From CAZART01 sp964487555 (GTDB lineage: Bacteria > Bacteroidota > Rhodothermia > Rhodothermales > VXPQ01), in the NCBI GenBank assembly GCA_964487555.1, contig CAZART010000012.1:1-64000 (forward strand): 64,000 nt of DNA. Reading direction: 5' to 3'. The translations under genes and the position numbers were made by a program. Below, piece by piece: positions 17,788 through 26,317 of the stretch. Within the stretch, counting starts at the first letter, position 1. Every line of letters begins with the position of its first letter. The notes under the pieces were generated by a model that was not told where the DNA came from, did no database searches, and saw nothing but the letters and a program-made list of their open reading frames with translations.

Positions 17788-20313
17788 CTAGGCCGAGATC
17801 TGTTCTTTCGCCGGCCGCTCCTTTCGGCGGCGGTACCACGGGAGTCCGACCAGCACGATCGTGAGACCGTAGACGAGCAGAGAAGTAATGCCGCTGATCC
17901 AGACACCGGCTAGGTGACTGCCGGGCGCGAACCGCATGACGACCCGGTGCCGGCCCTCCGGTACGGGAACGGCGCGCAGAAAATGGTCCGCACGGTAGAT
18001 CGGTGTTTCCTCGTCATCCACGAATGCCTTCCATCCGGCCGGATAGTAAATCTCGCTTGCCACGAGCAGCCTGGGAGCATCGGTCTCCACATTCCAAACG
18101 ATTTCGTGCGGGGAGTAGGCTTCCATTTCCACGCGAACCGTGCTGGCGGAATCGATCGGCGTAACGTCGAAATCCGGCGGCTCCGTCAGAATGGCCGTGT
18201 CGCGCAGGTCGAACTCGGAACTTCTGAGCCGCTGCCAGACGGCCTGCTCGTCTTCGATCACCTCGACATCGCCGACGAAGAAGGCCCTCGGCAGTGCATC
18301 CGGATTTTCCAGGACGATGAGGCCGGTTTGTTCGCCGCGGTGCACGGGGTTCATGCCTGGAAGCGTGCCTCGCGCGACGACGTAGCGCGTATTCAGAAGA
18401 TCGAGCGCGTTTTTGTTGGGCGCGCCGGAGCCCGGATCGATGAAGAGCTCGTCTATATAATCCTGAATAAGCCGAAGCTTCGCGCCGTGATAGCCGCCTA
18501 GCGACTCATGGTGGAACGAGGGGCGAGCGTTCGAGAAGGGATTGCCGGATTCGAGCGAGAGCACGCGGAAGCGTCCATATCCGCCCGCTTCTTCGCGCTT
18601 TTGAATCAAGAATGCGTCGAAGTCATATTCCGCGATTTGGTCTGAGACCTCATCGGCCCGCACGAGCTGGTCTTCGTTAAAGTAGCGGCGTCCTACGCCC
18701 CAGAGGTCGATGACGACGAGCAGTACGAGAGCAGCCTGCATCGTCCACGTGGGGATCTTCCGCCGGCGAAAGAGAATGAGTACTACACCGGCCAGGATCA
18801 GAAAGATCAGCGAGCGAAAAAGTTCGTCGCTGTACGTGTCGGCGCGTTCCTCGCGCAGATCAACGAGGACCCGGCTAACGGACTGATCGATGCGGGGATC
18901 GTCCGGCGATACATCCGGATACTGCTGAATGATCTGCTGGCGGATCTGCTGTCCTTCACCCGGTTTTTCATAGTCGAAGAGCACGTCGCCGAAGAGCCAC
19001 AACAGCACAAGCAGTCCGGCGGCACCGGCCAGGACACCATAGACGGACCGGTCTGTCGTTTTGCGGTCGACCTGGCTCTCTTCCCTCCGGCCGGCGGCAT
19101 GTAGGCCGATGCCGGCCAGAACGGCGATGGAGAAGGCAACGATGCTCAGCCACGTCTCGGGCACACGAAATGCGGAAAAGAGAGGAAAATGATCGTACAG
19201 AAGCCGGTTGAGCAGCTCGAAATTCTCACCGAGCGAAAACAACATCATCAGAAATCCGCCGATCGCCAATCCTATTACGAGATTGGTGCGATGCCTCAGC
19301 AAAGCGAGTACCGCCAGCATGGCCGCGATGATGCCGACGTAGTGCGGCCCGCCGGTGAACGTCTTCGGTCCCCAGTATGTGGGACTCGCACCGCCGAAGG
19401 CATCCGCCGCGATGAGCGTGATGAGTTCGCCGAAGCCCTGGCTCCATCCCATCGCATAAGACCAGTCAAGACCCGCCGATGCCTGCTCGACGGCACCGCG
19501 GATGGTGTACTGCTTGTATTCCATATGTGCGAGGTACGGCTGGGCGACCATCAAGACCGCCAACGCGGAGCCCAGCGCCAACCACCCCGTCGAAACGGCG
19601 AGCGGCTTCCAATCCTTCCGCCGAGCGGCGCCCACCACTTCCACGATCCACCAGATACTCAGAAGCACCGTAATGTAGTAGGTGATCTGAACGTGCCCCG
19701 CCCGCAGGTTCGCGCCCACGGCGATCGCGAAGAGGAGGGCCGAGAGCAACTTGGGCTTCCGGAGAACATAGGCGAAGGCCAGCACCATCCACGGCGCGAA
19801 GGCAAGCGAGATAAATTTGGAGTTATGACCCGCAGGCAGGAGGATGATCACGTAGGTCGTAAGCCCGTAAGCCGCGGCCGCGAACACGCCGGCAAGCTTA
19901 TCACGTGTCAAAAAGACGATCAGCAGATAGGTGCCCAGCAGCAGGAAAATGTAGTGGGATACGGGCCAGATCACCTCCCTCAGTATCGCCGGAATGTCGT
20001 CAACGCCCGGAATCTGTGTCTCGTATGCGATCATGTAGCCCGGCATCCCGGCGAACGCATTCGGAGCCCAGAGGGCTTGCCGGCCGGTCTCTTCCTGGTA
20101 TTCCAACATGGAGTTGGCCATGGCCCGCCACTGCACCGTATCGCCTCCGATGAGTGCCTTGCCGGAAAAGAGGACGGGCGCGAAGAAGCCGATCGCAATA
20201 AAGAGAAGCGCCAGAAGGCAGATCCCGTGCTGGGTCCTGTCGGACATCCCCTCCCACCAGGTCTCGCCTGGAAGTGCAGGCGACCCGCCACGCTGTTTGG
20301 ACTTTCGAGCCAT
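17788..20313 (-). CDS. YfhO family membrane protein
   Basis: The 841-residue protein has a dozen or so hydrophobic segments in its first two thirds, then a soluble C-terminal domain of about 200 residues ending in a final membrane segment (VWISGITSLLVYGLTIVLV). The N-terminal GKALIGGDTVQWRAMANSM and NAFAGMPGYMIAYETQIPG fit the YfhO family of GT-C-like membrane proteins common in Bacteroidota, and in Bacillus linked to glycosylation of lipoteichoic acid. Its role here is probably lipid-linked sugar transfer, but that is by analogy only. It starts 9 bp after gatC and precedes the glycosyltransferase by 23 bp. Confidence 0.85.
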   Translation of the reverse strand: MARKSKQRGGSPALPGETWWEGMSDRTQHGICLLALLFIAIGFFAPVLFSGKALIGGDTVQWRAMANSMLEYQEETGRQALWAPNAFAGMPGYMIAYETQIPGVDDIPAILREVIWPVSHYIFLLLGTYLLIVFLTRDKLAGVFAAAAYGLTTYVIILLPAGHNSKFISLAFAPWMVLAFAYVLRKPKLLSALLFAIAVGANLRAGHVQITYYITVLLSIWWIVEVVGAARRKDWKPLAVSTGWLALGSALAVLMVAQPYLAHMEYKQYTIRGAVEQASAGLDWSYAMGWSQGFGELITLIAADAFGGASPTYWGPKTFTGGPHYVGIIAAMLAVLALLRHRTNLVIGLAIGGFLMMLFSLGENFELLNRLLYDHFPLFSAFRVPETWLSIVAFSIAVLAGIGLHAAGRREESQVDRKTTDRSVYGVLAGAAGLLVLLWLFGDVLFDYEKPGEGQQIRQQIIQQYPDVSPDDPRIDQSVSRVLVDLREERADTYSDELFRSLIFLILAGVVLILFRRRKIPTWTMQAALVLLVVIDLWGVGRRYFNEDQLVRADEVSDQIAEYDFDAFLIQKREEAGGYGRFRVLSLESGNPFSNARPSFHHESLGGYHGAKLRLIQDYIDELFIDPGSGAPNKNALDLLNTRYVVARGTLPGMNPVHRGEQTGLIVLENPDALPRAFFVGDVEVIEDEQAVWQRLRSSEFDLRDTAILTEPPDFDVTPIDSASTVRVEMEAYSPHEIVWNVETDAPRLLVASEIYYPAGWKAFVDDEETPIYRADHFLRAVPVPEGRHRVVMRFAPGSHLAGVWISGITSLLVYGLTIVLVGLPWYRRRKERPAKEQISA

Positions 20314-20322
20314 ACTCGTTCG

Positions 20323-20610
20323 TTATTCGATGACTTTTGGCGCCCGAATATAGGCGCTGTCTGCATCGGGCGCGTTCTTGAGCGCTTCCTCGCGTGAAAT
20401 CCGCGTTTCGACCACATCCTTACGCGTGACGTTATGCAGATCGAGGACGTGTGACATGGGCGGCACGCCGGACGTGTCGAGCTCGTTCAGCTTCTCGACG
20501 TAACCGAGTATTTCATTCATTTCTTCGGCGAGCCGCTTTTCCTCTTCTTCGGTGAACCGGAGGCGGGCGAGAGAGGCGATGTAGCGAACCTGGTCTAGGG
20601 AGACGGACAT
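20323..20610 (-). CDS. gatC: Asp-tRNA(Asn)/Glu-tRNA(Gln) amidotransferase subunit C
   Basis: GatC is the small subunit that stabilises the GatAB amidotransferase used for indirect Asn- or Gln-tRNA formation. The 95-residue protein starts VSLDQVRYIASLARLRFTEE and contains the family's EMNEILGYVEKLNELDTSGV and the C-terminal NAPDADSAYIRAPKVIE. Length and motif order are typical. gatA and gatB are not in the window, which is common because the subunits are often scattered. It is immediately followed by the YfhO-like gene at 9 bp, and a G-rich repeat array lies just upstream. Confidence 0.96.
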   Translation of the reverse strand: MSVSLDQVRYIASLARLRFTEEEEKRLAEEMNEILGYVEKLNELDTSGVPPMSHVLDLHNVTRKDVVETRISREEALKNAPDADSAYIRAPKVIE

Positions 20611-20635
20611 TGGGAGTGTGGGGGTGAGGGGCGAG

Positions 20636-20715
20636 GGTGGAGGGCGAGGGTCGAGGATTGAGGATCGAGGATCGATTGAGGGTCGAGGGTTGAGGACTGG
20701 GTCTAGCGTTGGGGG
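20636..20715. repeat. GAGGATCGAGG-type repeat array between plsC and gatC
   Basis: The plus strand carries degenerate copies of GGTCGAGGATTGAGGATCGAGG in the G-rich orientation only, located between the 3' end of plsC and the 5' end of gatC. It belongs to the same family as the arrays near menB, menF and DUF4342. No inverted partner is visible here. Confidence 0.75.
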
Positions 20716-20743
20716 TTGGGGCGTGCGAAGGATTGGGGGGTGG

Positions 20744-21565
20744 TTAAGGGTCGGATGCGTTGGTGGGGGGTCGGGTTTCGAGTTCGGCGGTGAGGCGGTC
20801 GCGGACCGTGTCTATCAGTTCGGGAATATTGCGGCGCGTCGATCCTTCGACGTTGATGGGCTTACCTATTACAATGTGTATCGTCCCCGGACGTACGAGC
20901 CGTTTTTTTTCGTTCATCAGGCGGTACGCGTCGACGACGGTGACCGGAACCATGGGCACGCCTGCTTCGACCGCCAACGCGAACGCGCCTTTCTTCAGCG
21001 GCTGAAGTTCCGGACTGTGCGAGCGGGTGCCCTCGACAAACACGAGCACGGACATCCCGTTCCGGATGCGCTCGCCGGCGGCCTTCAGGCTGACCAGCGC
21101 CCGGCGCGGATCCGTCTTGTCAATGAAAAGGGAGGCGGAGTTGCGAATGGCGAAGCCGAGAAACGGAACGCGAGCAAGCTCCTCTTTGGCAAGAAAGCCG
21201 AAAGGATACGGAAGCGCGGCGCTCAGCGCCAGAATGTCCAGCAGGTTCTGATGATTGGCCACAAACACGTACGGCCGGCTTCGGTCCAGCATCGCTCGAT
21301 CCTTTATGCGTGTGCGGATGCCCGAGAGGAATAGGATACCGCCCCCCCAAACGCGTGCGTTCCGCTTGAAATTTTTCGCCGTGGGACTGAATTGATGCGA
21401 TATGAACTGAATGATGGAGACGGGGATGGTCCAGAGCGTGGCAACGACGCCGAACCAGAGAAATAGAAGTCGTGCGCCCACGGTGGACGGCGGAACGTGC
21501 TCGTCTTCGTAGTCGGGGTCGGTTCCTCGAGGCTTACCAATTACGCCTGTTTGCCGTTCCTCCAT
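20744..21565 (-). CDS. plsC: 1-acyl-sn-glycerol-3-phosphate acyltransferase
   Basis: PlsC acylates lysophosphatidic acid to phosphatidic acid at the inner membrane. The 273-residue protein has a hydrophobic N-terminal anchor (LLFLWFGVVATLWTIPVSII, about residues 33-52). The HX4D catalytic motif follows as NHQNLLD near residue 104, then FIDKTDPRRAL, the EGTRS glycerol-phosphate binding motif near residue 179, and GVPMVPVTV. The order and spacing match the LPLAT/AGPAT family. It is followed by a G-rich repeat array and then gatC. The neighbouring epimerase gene ends 51 bp upstream in the same direction. Confidence 0.94.
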   Translation of the reverse strand: MEERQTGVIGKPRGTDPDYEDEHVPPSTVGARLLFLWFGVVATLWTIPVSIIQFISHQFSPTAKNFKRNARVWGGGILFLSGIRTRIKDRAMLDRSRPYVFVANHQNLLDILALSAALPYPFGFLAKEELARVPFLGFAIRNSASLFIDKTDPRRALVSLKAAGERIRNGMSVLVFVEGTRSHSPELQPLKKGAFALAVEAGVPMVPVTVVDAYRLMNEKKRLVRPGTIHIVIGKPINVEGSTRRNIPELIDTVRDRLTAELETRPPTNASDP

Positions 21566-21616
21566 GCGTTTGATGTTTTCTGTCGCGTTCGACTCCGCGA
21601 GTGCTCCGCCGGACGG

Positions 21617-22405
21617 TCACTTCCGGACGAGCCGGATCAACCGAATGAGCGTAGTGGCGTCGTGGAGGCCGGCTTTTGACTTGGGTTCTACCGCGACGTC
21701 GAGGCTCACAGGGCCCTCAAATCCCGCCTCCTGCAACTGCTCGAGCTGATCGCCCCAGTTCACTGCTCCCTTGTCTATTGCTCGCGGTTCCCATCCGTTC
21801 CCGGTAGATTCCAGGTTGCGACATCGCACGAGACCTACTCGTGAGGCGAGGCTGTGCAGCGGCTCGGCTGGATTGTCACCGGAAGCGAGAGCTGCGGAGG
21901 GGTCCCAGGCCGCGCGGACCGATTCACGGTCGACGGCATCGAGTAAGCGCGCGAGGTCTGCCCCTGTGGAGGCCATCCCTCCGCGTGCGTTCAGCACACA
22001 CAGCGCAATATTCTGCCTGGCCGCGCGATCGTCGGCACGCCTCAGAGCGTCCGCTGCGCGTGTCATGGCGGCGTCGGTTGCATCCCCCCGGAAACTGGAC
22101 ACTACGATGCGCGGACAACCTACACGCGTGCAGAACTGAAGCGTTTCATCCATGATGGCCAGCTCGTTGAGCCATTCCGCCCTGTCCGCAACCTCGCCCT
22201 CGAACAGCCCGGGCTCTACAGCGACGACCGGCAGCTCGCTCTCAAGAAGCCTTCGGCGAACCTTCTGCTCATTGACGTGAGGAACGCGGTCCATCGGTCC
22301 GCCGACGCTGCGAAGTTCGACGGCTTCGAGGCCCCACAACAGGGCGTAATGTACCGCGCGCTCGAGATCAGAGGTGATGGAATCGGTCAGGAGCGTGGGT
22401 ATCAT
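21617..22405 (-). CDS. Sugar phosphate isomerase/epimerase family protein (xylose isomerase-like TIM barrel)
   Basis: The 262-residue protein has the pattern of the AP-endonuclease-2/xylose-isomerase-like TIM barrel: WGLEAVELRSVGG, AIMDETLQFCTRVGCPRIVV, IALCVLNARGGMASTGADLA, AAWDPSAALASGDNP and GFEGPVSLDVAVEP. The expected metal-ligating Glu/Asp/His positions are only partly recognisable (the usual E in the 'LCVLN' strand seems replaced), so activity is uncertain. I take ATG 22405 as the start; it overlaps the upstream stop as ATGA, and the longer frame is Arg-rich shadow sequence. The substrate is unknown. Confidence 0.8.
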   Translation of the reverse strand: MIPTLLTDSITSDLERAVHYALLWGLEAVELRSVGGPMDRVPHVNEQKVRRRLLESELPVVAVEPGLFEGEVADRAEWLNELAIMDETLQFCTRVGCPRIVVSSFRGDATDAAMTRAADALRRADDRAARQNIALCVLNARGGMASTGADLARLLDAVDRESVRAAWDPSAALASGDNPAEPLHSLASRVGLVRCRNLESTGNGWEPRAIDKGAVNWGDQLEQLQEAGFEGPVSLDVAVEPKSKAGLHDATTLIRLIRLVRK

Positions 22406-23856
22406 AGAGACTCGTCGCCGGCATCTTGAGGTGTTTTGAGCGTGTCTCGAAACGCGGGGTAAAACGGTCTGGGGTGCGTCGTGGATAGCAGCAGCCGTCC
22501 GTACGCAGCGTCGGCCAGACGTCGGGCCTGAACGACAGCCGAATCTACCACGGCACTCAGATCTGGGAGGGCCGGATCGTCCACGAATTCCGCCGCAGCA
22601 TTCAGCTCGCGGCGTTGGCTCTCGCGAGCCATGCGACGCACGGCGGGATCCGGCATCAGAATGAGGGGCCACTCATAGAGCGGATCGGGCGGCGCCGGAA
22701 TAACGTCGAGGGATAAGCCCTTGTCGGCGAGCAGCTTCCGCACGACCGGCTCCTCGTTCGGATCCAGCCCGACGTAGATGACGGAGGTGATCCGTCCTAG
22801 CGACCACGTGGGTTCTTCCAGGAAATAGCGAAGTCCGGTATGTCCCAGCTGCGAGCCGGACCAAATCGCAACCATGACGGATCGCTCCGGCAGCGACCAC
22901 CGACGTGAGACGTACGTCAGATTTCGGGCGACCTCGAGGAGCGCGGCCGTTCCGACGCCAAATTTTTCGAAATTGATGGTTTGAACCCCTGCAAAATCGC
23001 TCACGGCATCGAGGTCGGCGCAGACGAGCACGAGGTCACGTGCGTGCTGCGGATGTTTACCGGCCACGTATCCCATGACATTTATCGCACCGGCAGTCGA
23101 TTCGTAAGCCGCCCGCACGCGGCCTACGATCCGTCGATCGAGTCGGATCGACTCGCCGTAGGACCGGGCGGCGGCGTCGGGTGAGAGCAGCTTAAGCAGC
23201 GCTCGCGGTGAAAGCTGGAAAATCACGAGCCCCGTCATCGGGACGCGGTAAAATCGGGGGGTCAGCGACTCGACGGTGATGGCCAGAACCGCCCCGGCGC
23301 TTCGCCAGCGCGCGAGCGTCTCGTCCGAGACTCCGCCTTCTCGAAACAGGACGGCAAAAGGCGTTCGCGGCGCAGCACCTACCCCAGTGGTGTCGTCCGT
23401 TATCACGATGGTCTGTACTGAAACCGATCCGGAATCACTACGTCCATCGGCGAGCATGTCGATACCGGGATAGAACATCACGGAGTCTGTTCCGGCAACG
23501 GTTCGAAAGACGGCAGAAAGTGGATAATTGATGGATGTGCTGTAGACGTTGCGAAATTCACCTTCCAATGCGGGCTGTAGATTGAATTCCCTCATCCGGG
23601 CCGCGACGTACGCGGCGGCTCGCGCGTACCCTTGCGTACCCGTCGTACGTTTGGCCGCTTCGCCACTGTTCAGGTATTTGAGATGATCTTCGAGCTCATC
23701 CTCGCTCCACACCGGCTGAATCGGCGTGGGATTGCGGGGTTCGTCGGGTACGCCGAAGGCGGCACATCCCACCCATACCGTAGCTACGACGGCCGCCGTC
23801 AAAATGGGCGCCTGGAGAATGATTCGACGGAAGACTGTTCCGGCTCGAAGGTGCAT
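22402..23856 (-). CDS. M28-fold peptidase-like exported protein, probably inactive
   Basis: The N-terminus (residues 12-32, hydrophobic, ending ATVWVGCAAFG) is a signal peptide or anchor; the cysteine could be lipidated, though the box is not canonical. Residues 55-110 and 255-370 follow the M28 aminopeptidase plan. At the expected HxD metal site the sequence is VLVCADLDAV, at the DNASG site it is FEKFGVGTAALLEVARNL, and at the catalytic EE site it is IWSGSQLGHTGLRYFL. Most zinc ligands and the general base are therefore missing, pointing to a pseudoenzyme. It is translationally coupled to the downstream epimerase-like gene by a 4-bp overlap. The fold call rests on pattern recognition only. 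Confidence 0.72.
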   Translation of the reverse strand: MHLRAGTVFRRIILQAPILTAAVVATVWVGCAAFGVPDEPRNPTPIQPVWSEDELEDHLKYLNSGEAAKRTTGTQGYARAAAYVAARMREFNLQPALEGEFRNVYSTSINYPLSAVFRTVAGTDSVMFYPGIDMLADGRSDSGSVSVQTIVITDDTTGVGAAPRTPFAVLFREGGVSDETLARWRSAGAVLAITVESLTPRFYRVPMTGLVIFQLSPRALLKLLSPDAAARSYGESIRLDRRIVGRVRAAYESTAGAINVMGYVAGKHPQHARDLVLVCADLDAVSDFAGVQTINFEKFGVGTAALLEVARNLTYVSRRWSLPERSVMVAIWSGSQLGHTGLRYFLEEPTWSLGRITSVIYVGLDPNEEPVVRKLLADKGLSLDVIPAPPDPLYEWPLILMPDPAVRRMARESQRRELNAAAEFVDDPALPDLSAVVDSAVVQARRLADAAYGRLLLSTTHPRPFYPAFRDTLKTPQDAGDESL

Positions 23857-23961
23857 AAAATGGTGAAGTTTAGGAAGCGTCCGTTTGCGGATCGGCGCCT
23901 GCTTTCGTAGGATGCAATTCCGCCGTCACCGGCATCCGTTTCGCAGTCTCACGAGGGGGGC

Positions 23962-24693
23962 ATGATTTCCAACGTCCTCGCTGCCACCACTATCCTGCGC
24001 CTTCATTACCGGCGCCTCCGATCCGTGGGACTTCTCGGTACCATCACGGCATTCGGTTTGGTGCCGCTCGCGCTCTACATGCCTCGCCCCGAATGGGCAA
24101 GATACACACTTCTGTCGCTCGTGTGCCTTTACGCCGGTCGAAAAGCCGTTCAATTCGCCCGCGCCCGCATGGCGCTCAAGCAGTTGGCGATGGAGGAGCA
24201 GTTCCTCCGGTATGGATGTAGGAACCTGGAGAAATGCATAGAAAGCGACGAGCACCTGTGGATGCGAAGCTGCACTCTGAAGGTGCTAAAGGGCGTGATG
24301 CCCCGTCCGCTCTCGTCGGACATGGTCGGTGAGGAAAAGCGAAATCGCGTGTATCGGCAGTTCAAGCAATCCTTCAGATCGCTCGACCCGTCACCCGCAT
24401 TCCTCGACGCCGGACTCGTTCTGGTGCTGCTGGTCTTCTTTAGCGTTGTTCCCTCGATCGACGTCGACCTTCGTTCTATCCTGTTTCAGGCCGGATTTCT
24501 CGCGCTCGCGGTCGCGGGCGTTACCGAAGCCTCGCACCTGATGATCCGCCGTCGCCTTCTCGAAACGCTTCGTCGTTTTCTGACCGCCTTGACGGATTGG
24601 GCGATCCGACAAGCTTTCCACGCAGCCATCGAGTCTTCGTACTCACACCGCCTCCTCTACTTCGCGCAGCCCTGGTTCGCAAAAGAAGTGTAA
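23962..24693 (+). CDS. Hypothetical membrane protein
   Basis: I do not recognise this 243-residue protein. It has two hydrophobic segments near residues 22-40 and 43-58 (GLLGTITAFGLVPLALYM, YTLLSLVCLYAGRKAV). A central soluble stretch rich in charged residues contains three cysteines (C89 in RYGCRNLEKCIESD and another in MRSCTLKVL). Two more hydrophobic segments lie near 150-195 (AGLVLVLLVFFSVVP, AGFLALAVAGVTEA). It stands alone on the plus strand, divergent from the M28-like gene and convergent with the secretin gene, with a 26-bp minisatellite after its stop codon. Homologues would be needed to confirm it. Confidence 0.65.
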   Translation: MISNVLAATTILRLHYRRLRSVGLLGTITAFGLVPLALYMPRPEWARYTLLSLVCLYAGRKAVQFARARMALKQLAMEEQFLRYGCRNLEKCIESDEHLWMRSCTLKVLKGVMPRPLSSDMVGEEKRNRVYRQFKQSFRSLDPSPAFLDAGLVLVLLVFFSVVPSIDVDLRSILFQAGFLALAVAGVTEASHLMIRRRLLETLRRFLTALTDWAIRQAFHAAIESSYSHRLLYFAQPWFAKEV

Positions 24694-24725
24694 GGTTCTG
24701 ACGAATGAGCGATGGCCCGCAGTCG

Positions 24726-24881
24726 CGCGTAGCAGCTTCCTGTCGGCGCTGCGCGCAGCACCTGCCGTTCGGCGCCGCGCGTAGCAGCTTCCTGTCGGTG
24801 CCGCGCGTGGCACCTGCCGTTCGGCGCCGCGCGTAGCCGCTGCCGTTCGGCGCCGCGCGTGGCACCTGCCGTTCGGCGCCG
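24726..24881. repeat. 26-bp minisatellite between convergent genes
   Basis: Six head-to-tail 26-bp units lie between the stop codons of the membrane-protein gene and the secretin gene. The commonest form is CGCGTGGCACCTGCCGTTCG followed by GCGCCG; two units carry a CAGCTTCCTGTCGG variant. Unlike the array near 8.2 kb, the units are not obviously copies of either gene's end. Runs of CGGCGCCG make the transcript of either strand prone to folding, so it might act as a terminator. Confidence 0.93.
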
Positions 24882-24899
24882 CGGCAGAACGCCCGCCCG

Positions 24900-26267
24900 T
24901 CAATTCACGTCATCGGCTTGCGCCTCGAATCCGGATCGCCGAAGCACGTCTCTGATTTTGTCGCGGCGCTTCTCGAGCATATCCTGGCGCTCGATGGGTC
25001 GGAGGGCGCGATTCGGCAGCGATTCGAGCAGCTCGGCCTGTAGAACGATCAAGAGCTCCTTCTGTGACACGCTCTTCTGCTCAAATCCGAAGATGTAGCG
25101 CAGGCCGAAGAACCACCAGGGAAGATCCTTCAAGACGGGGATCCCACGGCGCGACACCGATTCTTCCATCGAATACAGGCCACCGATGATCGTCTGCTCG
25201 CGATCGAGCAGCAGGACCTGGGTCGTAGCATCGTTGCGATCGATCACGAGTCCTTGAACCGTCGGACGGCCCGCCGATTTCTCGACCTTGACGTTCAGAT
25301 GGATGAAGTCGAGCTCCGGCGAACCGGTTGTGTCGGAGACGGCATCGGTGATGAGCGTCGGAACAACCTCGACAATGATGCCGGTGGAGAAAAATTGCGT
25401 TACGGTGTTGCCTGAAAAGTCACGTACCTGCACGGGAACGTCGGATCCGATCTGGATCCGGCCTTTCTCGCCGCTCAGAACCGTGACTTCCGGATTGGCG
25501 ATGGTCTCCCCGATTCCCTCGTTTTCGAGCAGACGGAACAGCCGAGTCAGCGTCGAGAGCTCGATCTCATCCGGCGCGTCGAGCACGTCGCTGAACTGAT
25601 CAAAGAAATCTTTGGTATTCAGACGGAATCGAGGCGTTTCCTGCCCGTTGAGCCCTCCACCGCTGCCGCCACCACCGCCGCCACCGCCGCCGCCGGATTC
25701 CTGCGACTGCTGTCCGAACAGCACGTTCCAATCCATACCGAGCTCACGCGCTTTCGTGACGTTCAGCTCGAAAAGAACGGCATTTATTTGAATCTCACGA
25801 TTCGAAACATGGGCTGGTGATTCGGAGGTTCGCGCTCCTTCAGCGGGTCCACGGGTACCGGCTCGCGCTTCGTCGGCATCCGCCACGAGTTCGGGGTCCT
25901 CGGCCTCCTCAACGACGAAGTACCTATCGGTCTCGCGGTAGGCCAGTCCGTGGTAGTCGAGCACGAGCTCGAACGCGTCGAGAAAGTGCATTCCTCCAAT
26001 CGAGACGCCGATCGGGAAATCCGAGCTGGTCGGATCCACGATCGCGCGGCCGGTGACGCGTTCGAAAATCGGGTTGAGGAAGTCGACGAACACACTGAAG
26101 GGCGTCGACGGCAGAAACGACACGAGTTGGTCGGGCGGCACGTACGTGCGCAGCTGACGCTGCGATGGACGATCCTGCGCCTGCACGTCTACCGGTGACA
26201 GCAGCGTGAATAGCAGTTGCAGCAGAGCCGCCGAGAGGGCGAGTAATGTTATGCGCTTGATGGTCAT
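24900..26267 (-). CDS. pilQ: Type IV pilus-like secretin (PilQ/GspD family)
   Basis: The product should form the outer-membrane pore through which the pilus passes. The 455-residue precursor has a signal peptide (residues 1-31, cleaved after VQA), an N-domain segment near 55-130 (TGRAIVDPTSSDFPIGVSIG, the N0/N1-like part), and the secretin core from about residue 150. The core includes IQINAVLFELNVTKARELGMDWNVLFG, ANPEVTVLSGEKGRIQIG, VVPTLI near residue 305, and QTIIGGLYSMEESVSRRGIPVLKDLP, which is the diagnostic secretin signature. It is short for PilQ, with no AMIN domains. A run of about ten glycines near residue 197 interrupts the core. It is the last gene of the pilus locus. Confidence 0.92.
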   Translation of the reverse strand: MTIKRITLLALSAALLQLLFTLLSPVDVQAQDRPSQRQLRTYVPPDQLVSFLPSTPFSVFVDFLNPIFERVTGRAIVDPTSSDFPIGVSIGGMHFLDAFELVLDYHGLAYRETDRYFVVEEAEDPELVADADEARAGTRGPAEGARTSESPAHVSNREIQINAVLFELNVTKARELGMDWNVLFGQQSQESGGGGGGGGGGSGGGLNGQETPRFRLNTKDFFDQFSDVLDAPDEIELSTLTRLFRLLENEGIGETIANPEVTVLSGEKGRIQIGSDVPVQVRDFSGNTVTQFFSTGIIVEVVPTLITDAVSDTTGSPELDFIHLNVKVEKSAGRPTVQGLVIDRNDATTQVLLLDREQTIIGGLYSMEESVSRRGIPVLKDLPWWFFGLRYIFGFEQKSVSQKELLIVLQAELLESLPNRALRPIERQDMLEKRRDKIRDVLRRSGFEAQADDVN

Positions 26268-26317
26268 GGGGTACGAATCCGTTTGATGGACCGGGAGAGC
26301 TTACGGTTGACCTGGAA

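Noticed and set aside
19189..20397. 402-codon plus-strand frame opposite the YfhO-like gene
   Set aside because: Antisense to a well-supported membrane protein; composition is Arg/Gln/His-rich and no ribosome site or motif is seen.
24726..24881. Possible CRISPR array or coding region in the 26-bp repeats
   Set aside because: The units are directly adjacent without spacers, and the open frames encode only Arg/Ala repeats.
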